A DNA stretch of 14,215 nt from Phycisphaerales bacterium UBA2402 (GTDB lineage Bacteria; Planctomycetota; Phycisphaerae; Phycisphaerales; UBA1924), in NCBI GenBank assembly GCA_002343715.1, contig DDSA01000184.1:540-14754 (forward strand), given 5' to 3'. Positions 6,499-13,343 of the stretch are shown here, one piece after another. The notes beneath the pieces are model-generated. The model was given only the letters and a program-made list of their open reading frames with translations. It was not told the origin of the DNA and did no database searches. The number at the start of each line of letters is the position of its first letter. Position 1 is the first letter of the stretch. The position numbers were made by a program, and so were the translations under genes.

Positions 6499-7761
6499 TT
6501 ACACCTGTATCCGGCGTTCCCGTTCCAACTCCGAGCCGATCGCTCTCGCAAGGTGTTCATACTGCCCGGGGCTGTTGTACACCTGCGCCGAGATCCGCAC
6601 GAACCGATCGGGCTTCCCCGCCAGACCCCAGAAGGGAACCTGCACCCCCCACCGCTCCAGGACCGCGTCCTGCAGCGCATCGTGGTAGATGCTCTTCCTG
6701 GCCATCAGTTTCTCCCGCACGGCGGGCGGGTGCGGCGGCAGAATGATGGTGCAGATGCTCCCGATCATTTCATCGGGGGCCGCGGCGGGCACGCCCAGTG
6801 CGGCGAGGATCACATCCCGCCCGCGCAGGCACAACTCGTGGTTGTGGCGCATCACCGCGGGCCACCCGCCCGGCAGCATCGCGCCCATCGCCCGGATCGC
6901 CGCGGGAATCGACATGAACGGGGTGTAATCGCTCGTCCCCACGTACTCAAACTCGGTCAGGAACGGCGCCCGCCCCGGCTTGGGCTTCTCGGCGTTGTTC
7001 GAGAGGGCCAGGGGCCTGAACCCGCCATCGGCCTCCTGCAACTCTCGACGCACGTACAGAAACGCCGAGCCTTTCGGCGAGCAGATCCACTTGTGGCAGT
7101 TGGCGGTGTAGTAACTCGCGCCGAGTGTTCCGAGGTCCAGCGCGGGCACCATGCCCGGGGCGTGGGCACCATCGATCAGTGTCCGCACGCCGCGGGACTC
7201 GAGTTCCCGAACCAGCGCCTCGACCGGCAGCACCAGCCCCGTCGGGCTGGTGACATGGCTGAGCAGGGCCAGTCGCGTGCGGGCCGTGACTTTCTCGAGA
7301 ATGGCATCGATCACCGCGCCGGGGCCGGGGCAGGGAAAGGGGATGGGCGCGGAGACCACCTTCGCCCCGGCGCGGCGGGCCGCGCGGCGGATGTTGTTCT
7401 GGCAGGCGGGGTACTCGTGCTCGTTGGTCAGGATGTCATCGCCCGGGCCGAGCCAGCCGCTGTCCACGACATGATCGAGGACGGTGGCCACGGCGACGGT
7501 GGCGTTGGGGACGGGGGCGAGATCGCGCCAATCGCAACGGAGGAACTCTCCCAGCGCAGCGCGGGCCTCGTCCATCAGGCCCTCGAAATCGCGGACGAAG
7601 AAGCGGATCGGCTCGGCCTCCATCCGGTCGCGGATCGCCCGCTGCGCCTCGAGCACCTCGCGCGGGCAGGCCCCGAAAGAACCGTGATTGAGAAAACAGA
7701 CGGCGGGGTCAAGGGCGAAGCGCGATGCAAGGGGTGAGGGCGTCGGGAGCGTCTCGGGCAT
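6499..7761 (-). CDS. Class V aminotransferase-fold PLP enzyme, isopenicillin N epimerase type
   Basis: This is a 420-residue PLP enzyme of fold type I. Recognisable parts are the N-terminal FLNHGSFGACP (23-33), typical of CefD-like epimerases and related cysteine desulfurase-fold enzymes; LIDGAHAPG (195-203), whose Asp198 would contact the pyridine nitrogen; and the Schiff-base lysine in NCHKW (Lys224), followed by SPKGSAFLYV. The C-terminal part (FVRISAQVYNSPGQYEHLA) is also typical. No beta-lactam genes are nearby, so epimerisation of isopenicillin N is unlikely; amino acid racemisation, lyase or desulfurase chemistry is possible. The ATG at 7759-7761 is the first good start and gives normal length, but it lacks a clear SD. 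It is probably transcribed with the phosphatase-cytochrome gene. No signal peptide is present, so it should be cytoplasmic. Confidence 0.87.
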   Translation of the reverse strand: MPETLPTPSPLASRFALDPAVCFLNHGSFGACPREVLEAQRAIRDRMEAEPIRFFVRDFEGLMDEARAALGEFLRCDWRDLAPVPNATVAVATVLDHVVDSGWLGPGDDILTNEHEYPACQNNIRRAARRAGAKVVSAPIPFPCPGPGAVIDAILEKVTARTRLALLSHVTSPTGLVLPVEALVRELESRGVRTLIDGAHAPGMVPALDLGTLGASYYTANCHKWICSPKGSAFLYVRRELQEADGGFRPLALSNNAEKPKPGRAPFLTEFEYVGTSDYTPFMSIPAAIRAMGAMLPGGWPAVMRHNHELCLRGRDVILAALGVPAAAPDEMIGSICTIILPPHPPAVREKLMARKSIYHDALQDAVLERWGVQVPFWGLAGKPDRFVRISAQVYNSPGQYEHLARAIGSELERERRIQV

Positions 7762-7927
7762 GGATATTCGTAGGACCGGCCAATGGCCCGGGCGTTATCG
7801 AACCTCGCGGCACGGGAGAATGCGTTTCCGGCGGTTTCTTCTTCGCGCCGGTAGCCCCGGCGTGCCTCGTTCTCGCACGGTGAGTGACAGCACACAGCAC
7901 CACACACCCGTACCAGGAGCATCCGTC

Positions 7928-9394
7928 ATGCGTCACACACTCGCCCGCCAACTCGCCCTGCTCGCCCTCGCCGCCGCCCCAGCCCTGGCCCAGAGCGAGA
8001 CCGAGCCCAACAACACCATCGCCCAGGCCAACGGCCCGTTCACGGTGCCCTCTTCCATCAGCGGCACCATGAGTTCATTCAGCGATGTGGACTATTTCCG
8101 GATCGTTGTTCCCCACGCGATGCGGCTGCGAATCTCGACCAGGCCGGGCGCCGGGTTCAACTGCACCAACCAGGACCTGACGCTGCGTCTGCGTGATGCC
8201 GGCGGGGTCGAACTGGCGTACAACGACGATGCGGACTTCTACTGCCCGATGATCGATTACCCCGCGAATGTCAACGCGACGGTACCCGCCGGCACGTATT
8301 ACGTCCAGGTGAACAGCCTGACGCCCATGGCTTCAACATATGTCCTCCACGTCGAGCAGTTTTTCGCAACCGGCCCTGTCTCGACCGCGATCACCTACCA
8401 GGGCATCCTGAGCCAGGACGGTCAGCCGGCGAGCGGCCCGCACGACTTCCGATTCAGTCTGTGGACGCACCCCACCGCGAACGCGAACTACCTCCGACGC
8501 GGGACGGGCCAGACCTTCTACAACATTGATGTAGAACAGGGCCTGGTTCAGTTGCCCGTAGACTTCGGCGCCGATGCGTTCGACGGCACGCAGGTCTATC
8601 TGCAAGTCGAGGTGACCCCCACGGGCGAAGAAAGCCCGAACTGGCGCGTACTGGAGCGGCGGCCCATCACACCCGCCCCGATGGCTCAGTATGCGTTCAA
8701 GTCGGTTGCCGCGCAGACCGCGACCCTGGCCGAGAACGCCACACTGGCCACAACTGCAAACTACGCGTATTCGGCGGGTTGGTGTCAGCAGGCCGACACC
8801 GCGAACAGCGCCGGCACGGCCAACACCGCAACGACGGCGCAGAACGTATCCTGGTCGGGCGTGAACAACAAACCCTCAGGCTTTGCGGACGGCATCGACC
8901 ACACCGGCGGGTGGACGGAAATCTCCAGCATCACGACAACCAATCATTCGGTCGGCATCGGCACCAGCAGCCCCGGTTCGTTCCTCCTCGCCGTGAACGG
9001 GAGCGCCGCCAAGGTCGGCGGCGGAACATGGTCCATCTTCTGCGATTCCCGACTGAAGCACGATATCGAGCCCCTCTCCGGCACGCTCGACCGGCTCCTC
9101 CAACTGCACGGCTACACCTTTGAGTACAACACCGAGGCCGTCGAGAACCGACTCGCCCTGCCGGGCCGCCAGATCGGACTCATGGCCGATGAAGTCGAAC
9201 GAGTCTTCCCCGACTGGGTCGAGCGCGACGGGCAGGGCTACCGCTACGTCACCGAGCGGGCCACCACCGCCCTCATGGTCGAAGCCCTCCGCGACCTCCG
9301 CCGCGAAAAGGATGAGGCCATCGCCCAGTTGAAAGCCCAGAACGATGCCCTCGAAGCCCGGCTGAAAGCACTGGAACGCTCCGCGACAAAGTAA
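7928..9394 (+). CDS. Secreted protein with PPC domain and C-terminal S74 (intramolecular chaperone) domain
   Basis: This 488-residue protein has a signal peptide (about 1-21, ending APALA before QSETEPNN). A PPC domain follows (about 24-145: ETEPNNTIAQA, SDVDYFRIVV, AGTYYVQVNS), a fold common in secreted bacterial proteins. Then comes a fibre-like part (about 153-255, beginning ITYQGILSQDGQPASG), an Ala/Thr/Asn-rich repeat (258-306) and a C-terminal S74 domain (about 365-450) with a coiled coil at 450-485. S74 domains of phage tail spikes trimerise, then cut themselves off with a Ser-Lys dyad in an S-D-x-R-x-K motif. Here the motif reads CDSRLK (372-377), so the nucleophile position is Cys, while Lys377 is kept. 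AGGAG at 7915-7919 supports the ATG at 7928. It is monocistronic, with a terminator at 9423. Such proteins also occur in planctomycete genomes outside prophages; no phage genes are nearby. Confidence 0.85.
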   Translation: MRHTLARQLALLALAAAPALAQSETEPNNTIAQANGPFTVPSSISGTMSSFSDVDYFRIVVPHAMRLRISTRPGAGFNCTNQDLTLRLRDAGGVELAYNDDADFYCPMIDYPANVNATVPAGTYYVQVNSLTPMASTYVLHVEQFFATGPVSTAITYQGILSQDGQPASGPHDFRFSLWTHPTANANYLRRGTGQTFYNIDVEQGLVQLPVDFGADAFDGTQVYLQVEVTPTGEESPNWRVLERRPITPAPMAQYAFKSVAAQTATLAENATLATTANYAYSAGWCQQADTANSAGTANTATTAQNVSWSGVNNKPSGFADGIDHTGGWTEISSITTTNHSVGIGTSSPGSFLLAVNGSAAKVGGGTWSIFCDSRLKHDIEPLSGTLDRLLQLHGYTFEYNTEAVENRLALPGRQIGLMADEVERVFPDWVERDGQGYRYVTERATTALMVEALRDLRREKDEAIAQLKAQNDALEARLKALERSATK

Positions 9395-9422
9395 GTGCAG
9401 CAACGGTCACCAGTCCAGCGCA

Positions 9423-9446
9423 GCCCGCCGATCGGCGGGCTTTTTT
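9423..9446 (+). terminator. Intrinsic terminator after the S74 protein gene
   Basis: GCCCGCCG (9423-9430), a two-base AT centre, and CGGCGGGC (9433-9440) form a perfect inverted repeat followed by TTTTTT. It lies 28 bases after the stop codon and separates this gene from the TetR promoter. Confidence 0.92.
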
Positions 9447-9461
9447 AATACCCATACAAAC

Positions 9462-9480
9462 AGACAGACCTGTCTATACT
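9462..9480 (+). promoter_or_regulatory. TetR operator overlapping the tetR -10 region
   Basis: AGACAG-AC-CTGTCT (9462-9475) is a perfect palindrome. Its last base is the first base of TATACT (9475-9480), a good -10 element that ends five bases before the tetR ATG. This geometry predicts autorepression and a transcript starting at or next to the ATG. The same half-site pattern (A-x-ACAG, CTGT-x-T) recurs at 10129-10142. A matching -35 is not evident. Confidence 0.65.
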
Positions 9481-9485
9481 TTTAC

Positions 9486-10067
9486 ATGGCAACTCAGACG
9501 GAGCGTACCTCCGAAACCCGGAGCCGGATTCTCGATGCGGCGGGCGAACTCTTTTATGCTCACGGGATCAACGCCACCGGTATTGATGCCGTGGTGGCGA
9601 AGTCGAGCGTGGCCAAGATGACGCTCTACAAGCACTTTCCGAGCAAAGATGTGCTCATCGCGGAATGGCTCCGCCGTCAGAGCCAGCGATGGCGGGCGAA
9701 CCTTGAATCGTCCCTCGACCGAATCGCCGACTCGCCGCGCCGCAAGCTCGATTGTCTATTCGAGGTTCTGGCCGAGTGGTTCACCGATCCCGCCTTCCGC
9801 GGCTGCGCGTTCGTCAACTGCGTGACCGAACTCGCCGACCCGCAGCACCCCGGCCGGAAGGTCTGCGCCGAGCATCGCCGACTCGTGCGCGAATACCTCT
9901 CGCGGCTGGCCTTTGAGGCCGGGTATCCCAACCATCGTGATGTGGGTGAATCTCTCGCCATGCTCGCCGATGGTGCGACCGTCGCCGCGCTCGCCGAATC
10001 CTCACCCGAGAGCGCCCTCCGCGCCCGACATCTCGCCGCGGCGATGCTCGAACAACGCGCGATCTAA
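9486..10067 (+). CDS. TetR/AcrR family transcriptional regulator
   Basis: This 193-residue repressor-type regulator has the N-terminal TetR helix-turn-helix: TRSRILDAAGELFYAHGINATGID (11-34), then recognition helix AKMTLYKHFPSKDVLIAEWL (43-62). The C-terminal ligand-binding domain includes the FRGCAFVNCVTELADPQHP stretch (104-122), a motif common in TetR proteins of this length. It has four cysteines (90, 107, 112, 127). With an AhpD-like CxxC protein next door these could sense oxidants or electrophiles, but that is inference. The ATG at 9486 has no SD and lies only five bases after a -10 box, so the mRNA may be leaderless. A palindrome over this promoter and a matching one in the ahpD-like promoter point to autoregulation and control of the downstream genes. 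Confidence 0.9.
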   Translation: MATQTERTSETRSRILDAAGELFYAHGINATGIDAVVAKSSVAKMTLYKHFPSKDVLIAEWLRRQSQRWRANLESSLDRIADSPRRKLDCLFEVLAEWFTDPAFRGCAFVNCVTELADPQHPGRKVCAEHRRLVREYLSRLAFEAGYPNHRDVGESLAMLADGATVAALAESSPESALRARHLAAAMLEQRAI

Positions 10068-10118
10068 CTTCTATCTAAATGTCAAACTCCATGATCGAAC
10101 TAAGCGCTTGAAAATAGA

Positions 10119-10147
10119 TTGATTGTACATACAGTTCTGTATATTAT
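10119..10147 (+). promoter_or_regulatory. Promoter of the AhpD-like gene with embedded TetR operator
   Basis: TTGATT (10119-10124), a 17-base spacer and TATTAT (10142-10147) form a good sigma-70 type promoter. Inside the spacer lies the perfect palindrome ATACAG-TT-CTGTAT (10129-10142), which shares A-x-ACAG-NN-CTGT-x-T with the site over the tetR promoter. A TetR dimer bound here would block RNA polymerase. The transcript would begin near 10153, leaving a leader of about 35 bases before the ATG. Confidence 0.7.
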
Positions 10148-10189
10148 TTGACGCCCACAAGATTAGAAAACCTCCGTGAAAGGAACTCC

Positions 10190-10723
10190 ATGCCCAGACT
10201 CTCTGTCGTTGATCCCGCCACCGCCCCCGCTCCGGCCAAAGCCATCTTCGATGGTCCGCTGAAAGGCAAACACTTCAACATCTTCAAGGGAATGGCCAAC
10301 AGCCCCGCCGCGTTGGAGGCGTACCTCGCCCTTGCCGGCGCGCTGAACAAGTCAAGCCTGACCGCCGCTCAGCGCGAGGTGATCGCGTTGACGCTCGCGG
10401 AGGCCAACGGTTGCGACTACTGCGCCGCCGCCCACACGCACTTCGGGACCGCGGCCGGTCTGACCAAAGCGCAGACCATCGAGGCCCGGCGGGGTCGGAT
10501 GCAGGACCCCACCCTGCACGCGCTCGCGGCCTTCACCCTGGCCCTGAAGGAAAAGCAGGGGCACGTCACCGATGCGGACCTGGCCGCTTTCCGCGCTGCG
10601 GGCTTCAACGACGGGCACATCGCCGAGGCGGTTGCCGTCTATACCCTGAATCTGTACACCAACTTCTTCAATCACGTCAATCAGACCGTGGTGGACCTGC
10701 CCGCCGCGCCCGCGCTGGCGTGA
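10190..10723 (+). CDS. Carboxymuconolactone decarboxylase/AhpD-like peroxidase-related protein
   Basis: This 177-residue all-helical protein of the AhpD-like fold carries the family active site LAEANGCDYCAAAHTHFG: Glu71, Cys75, Cys78 and His82 (ExxxCxxCxxxH). In AhpD this dithiol reduces partner peroxiredoxin or lipoyl groups, or directly reduces peroxides; several stand-alone members are annotated as peroxidase-related. The second half (LHALAAFTLALKEKQGHVTDADLAAFRAAGFNDGHIAEAVAVYTLNLYTNFFNH) is the usual helical repeat. The ATG at 10190 has AAGGAA five to six bases upstream; a longer frame from 10148 overlaps the -10 region and is unlikely. The gene lies 122 bases after tetR with its own operator-containing promoter, and 22 bases before a transporter. 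A redox or electrophile defence role is inferred from family and regulator. Confidence 0.88.
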   Translation: MPRLSVVDPATAPAPAKAIFDGPLKGKHFNIFKGMANSPAALEAYLALAGALNKSSLTAAQREVIALTLAEANGCDYCAAAHTHFGTAAGLTKAQTIEARRGRMQDPTLHALAAFTLALKEKQGHVTDADLAAFRAAGFNDGHIAEAVAVYTLNLYTNFFNHVNQTVVDLPAAPALA

Positions 10724-10745
10724 CGGGCCATACGCTCGGAACCCG

Positions 10746-11714
10746 GTGCCCGACGCACAACAGCCAACGCATGTTCCCCGCCGCGTGCTCTTCCTGCTCG
10801 CGGCGGTTTTTTGCGCCACCCCCTGGGCCTCGACGCCGCTCGCGCTGGCCCTTGGTGCGGCGCTGGCGCTGCTGGGGCTGTCGGACTTCAACAACCCCGC
10901 GAAGCGCTTGTCCAGGCTGCTGATACAGGCGTGCGTCATCGCGCTGGGGTTGCGGGTGGACCTGCTCACCATCGCGCGCGAGGCCAGGAGCGGGTTCCTC
11001 TTCGCGGCGGGGACCATCATCGGCGCATTCCTTCTGGGTTTCATCCTCGAACGTCTGCTGCGCACGGGGAAGGAACTGACGCTGCTGGTTTCCAGCGGCA
11101 CGGCGATCTGCGGTGGATCGGCCATCGCCGCGGTGGGCGCTTCGATCGGCGCTTCCGCGAGCGCGATGGCCGTGGCCACCGGCGCGGTCTTCATCCTCAA
11201 CGCCGTCGCGCTCTACGTCTTCCCCCCGATCGGCCACGCCCTTCACCTCACGGATGCCCAGTTCGGCCTGTGGGCCGGGGTCGCCATCCACGATGTCTCG
11301 TCCGTCGTCGGGGCCGCGAGCCACTATCACGCCGGCGATCCGACTTCCGCCGCGGCCCTCGACACGGCCAACGTCGTCAAACTCACCCGCGTCCTGTGGA
11401 TCCTGCCGTGCGCTCTGTTCGCGTCGTGGGTCATGCGCCGAGGCGGTTCCGCGGCCCGCACTCCCTTCCCATGGTTCATTCTCTTGTTCCTCGTCGCCAG
11501 CGCCGCCCGCACGTTCATCCCGCCCGTCGCGCTCGCCGCGGATACGGTCAAGATCATCGCCACGCTCGGCTTTCAACTCGCGCTCTTCCTGATCGGCAGC
11601 GGTCTGTCCAAAGCGGCGATCGCGTCGGTGGGGTGGCGCGTGCTGCTCCAGGCGGTGCTGATGTGGCTGGCGGTGGCGGGGGTGTCGCTCTCCATCATCG
11701 TTCGGGCGGGGTGA
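10746..11714 (+). CDS. YeiH/UPF0324 family putative sulfate exporter
   Basis: This 322-residue polytopic inner-membrane protein has about nine hydrophobic segments. Family signatures are SGTAICGGSAIAAVG (117-131), AGVAIHDVSSVVGAA (177-191) and VVKLTRVLWILP (210-221), which are strongly conserved in YeiH proteins. The family is called putative sulfate exporter from its link to sulfur metabolism regulators, but transport is poorly proven. The start used is GTG at 10746, 22 bases after the ahpD-like stop, with only a weak GGAA ahead of it; translational coupling is likely. In many bacteria YeiH sits by a LysR regulator; here it appears to be in a TetR-controlled operon. Its last 20 bases overlap the end of the ExbD gene on the other strand (11695-11714). 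Confidence 0.87.
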   Translation: MPDAQQPTHVPRRVLFLLAAVFCATPWASTPLALALGAALALLGLSDFNNPAKRLSRLLIQACVIALGLRVDLLTIAREARSGFLFAAGTIIGAFLLGFILERLLRTGKELTLLVSSGTAICGGSAIAAVGASIGASASAMAVATGAVFILNAVALYVFPPIGHALHLTDAQFGLWAGVAIHDVSSVVGAASHYHAGDPTSAAALDTANVVKLTRVLWILPCALFASWVMRRGGSAARTPFPWFILLFLVASAARTFIPPVALAADTVKIIATLGFQLALFLIGSGLSKAAIASVGWRVLLQAVLMWLAVAGVSLSIIVRAG

Positions 11715-12183
11715 GCGGCGCGAAGACGTCTGTGGCGTCCACCAGGCCGACCTCGGTCAGCCCGACGCGGGCGCAGGCTTCGTGAGCGCGGACCACATCC
11801 TCGTAGGGCGTGCGGGCATCAGGGGCGATCAGGACGATGATCGGGGCGTTGGCGGCCCGGCGTTCGTTTTCCAACTCCGCCTCGAGGTCCGCCAACAGGA
11901 CGGCCCGGGGCTGCGGGCGGGTGTTGCTGCTGAGGACCGCGCGTGGGCGGCCCGCATCCCGCGTCAGCGCCACGCGGAGGCGCACCGACTCGGTCGAGGC
12001 GGCCCCGCCCGGAGCGACCACCGGCAGGCTCGTCCGCAGGAACCACTCCGGCCCGAGCATCGCGGCGCTGGCCATGAAAAAGATCAGGATGACCATCACC
12101 ACGTCCACCATGGGCGTCATGTTCGGCCCGTAGTGCATCTCGTAGACGGAGCGGGCGCTGCGCACACGGAAGGAACGTCTCAC
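11695..12183 (-). CDS. ExbD/TolR family biopolymer transport protein (second copy)
   Basis: This 162-residue protein has a short cytoplasmic N-terminus, one transmembrane helix with NMTPMVDVVMVILIFFM (21-37) and a periplasmic domain. Asp27 is the conserved membrane carboxylate that carries protons in ExbD/TolR stators. With ExbB it should couple proton flow to work across the envelope, such as TonB-type uptake or Tol-type cell-envelope upkeep. It starts with GTG at 12181-12183, overlapping the TGA of the upstream exbD by four bases (GTGA), which shows translational coupling. The periplasmic part (ESVRLRVALTRDAGR to VGLTEVGLVDATDVF) is longer than in the first copy. No TonB, TolB or receptor gene is visible. 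Confidence 0.87.
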   Translation of the reverse strand: MRRSFRVRSARSVYEMHYGPNMTPMVDVVMVILIFFMASAAMLGPEWFLRTSLPVVAPGGAASTESVRLRVALTRDAGRPRAVLSSNTRPQPRAVLLADLEAELENERRAANAPIIVLIAPDARTPYEDVVRAHEACARVGLTEVGLVDATDVFAPLTPPER

Positions 12184-12596
12184 GGCGCGCCCCCTTGCCG
12201 GTCGGCCACGAGTTTCACGCTCGCCAGCCCCGCGGCGCGGCAGGCCGCGATGACAGGCGAGATCGCGCCGTATTCCAACCCCTTGTCGGCCCGGATCTGC
12301 ACCTGCCGCCCGGTGACGGTCCTCAGCACGCCCTCGAGTTCGCCGGGGCGCACCTCGGAACCGTCCACCAGAATCCGGGCCTTGCCCGTGTCATTCTGCA
12401 CGGTGATGGCGAGGACACGGCCGGTATCTTCCGAGACACCGATGCGGGAGGGGGGCAGGTCCACCTTGGCCTTGCGATCCGAGGCGAGTTTCCCCACGAT
12501 GAGGTAGAAAATGATCAGCACCATCACCACGTCGATCAGCGGCGTGACGTTGATCTTGCCCGCGGGCGGCTGAGGATGGCGTGGACGGGGACGCAT
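12180..12596 (-). CDS. ExbD/TolR family biopolymer transport protein (first copy)
   Basis: This 138-residue protein has a proline- and arginine-rich cytoplasmic start (MRPRPRHPQPPAGK), one transmembrane helix with INVTPLIDVVMVLIIFYLIV (15-34) and the conserved proton-carrying Asp22. The periplasmic domain ends VIAACRAAGLASVKLVAD, the usual ExbD C-terminal alpha/beta unit. The ATG is at 12594-12596. It lies 54 bases after the ExbB-like gene and overlaps the next exbD by four bases. Two different ExbD chains beside one ExbB suggest a mixed stator dimer, or use with different partners. Confidence 0.88.
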   Translation of the reverse strand: MRPRPRHPQPPAGKINVTPLIDVVMVLIIFYLIVGKLASDRKAKVDLPPSRIGVSEDTGRVLAITVQNDTGKARILVDGSEVRPGELEGVLRTVTGRQVQIRADKGLEYGAISPVIAACRAAGLASVKLVADRQGGAP

Positions 12597-12650
12597 GGGT
12601 GCGGGGGTTGCGTAAGCGCGTGATCTCAGACAGGCTCCGCTCGGGCGGTG

Positions 12651-13343
12651 CTACTGACCGCGCGACGGCGGAGCCTCCTTCGCCGGGATCCGCTCCACGA
12701 TCTCCGCGGCGACGACGGTGCCACGCGTGCAGAGACGGTCGATGACGTTGCGGTAAATGCCGAAGGCCAGCAGGCAGGGGATCGCCAGGCACAGACCCAG
12801 GAGCGTGTGAAAGAGCGCCTTGCTGATGCCCTGCGAGAGGTCGCTGGGACCGGCCTGCCCCCCCGTCGCGCCCAGCGAGGTGAAGGCGAGGATCATCCCC
12901 CAGACCGTTCCCGCCAGGCCCACCAGCGGCCCCAGGTTGCCGATGACGCTGAGCATGTCGATGCGGCGGAACCACCGGGCCGACTCTTCGCTGGCGGCCA
13001 GTTCCGCCGCTTCGCGGATGGTGCTGCGGTCCTGGCCCTTCTCCTCCATCGCGGGGCGCACCACGCGGGCGACGAAGGAATCATCATCCCGCACCGCGGC
13101 GGCGAGGTCCTCCCACCGGCCCGCGCGGGCCAGGTCGCGCAGGCGGTTCACCGATGTGGGCGGCACGATGTTTCTTTCCCGCACCTCGAACATGCAGATG
13201 AAGACCAGGGCGATGCCCACCACCGACCCGAGCAGCAGCAGCACGGTGAACACGTCGAAGGACTGCATGAAGAGAGGCCAGAGGCCGTGGGCGGGAGCCT
13301 GAAAGAGCATGCCGGGGGAATCTCCGAAGAGTGCGAACCTCAC
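12651..13343 (-). CDS. MotA/TolQ/ExbB proton channel family protein
   Basis: This is the stator ring subunit that would surround the ExbD helices and harness proton flow. It has 230 residues from the GTG at 13341-13343, with three transmembrane helices: about 28-52 (SFDVFTVLLLLGSVVGIALVFICMF), 131-156 (SVIGNLGPLVGLAGTVWGMILAFTSL) and 173-196 (ISKALFHTLLGLCLAIPCLLAF). NLGPLVGLAGTVWGMI and ALFHTLLGLCLAIP are the family signatures. The GTG overlaps the stop of the preceding small gene as GTGA, just as the two exbD genes overlap, so I prefer it. The ATG at 13308-13310, with GGAGA ten bases upstream, is a fair alternative (219 residues). The frame continues open far upstream, but that part is an out-of-frame shadow of the FlhA gene. 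The missing OmpA-type partner argues for ExbB/TolQ rather than a MotA flagellar stator. Confidence 0.87.
   Translation of the reverse strand: MRFALFGDSPGMLFQAPAHGLWPLFMQSFDVFTVLLLLGSVVGIALVFICMFEVRERNIVPPTSVNRLRDLARAGRWEDLAAAVRDDDSFVARVVRPAMEEKGQDRSTIREAAELAASEESARWFRRIDMLSVIGNLGPLVGLAGTVWGMILAFTSLGATGGQAGPSDLSQGISKALFHTLLGLCLAIPCLLAFGIYRNVIDRLCTRGTVVAAEIVERIPAKEAPPSRGQ

Noticed and set aside
5178..7737. Long plus-strand frames of 377 and 502 codons opposite the phosphatase-cytochrome and aminotransferase genes.
   Set aside because: Their translations are Arg/Gly/His-rich with no motif, while the minus strand carries clear catalytic motifs throughout.
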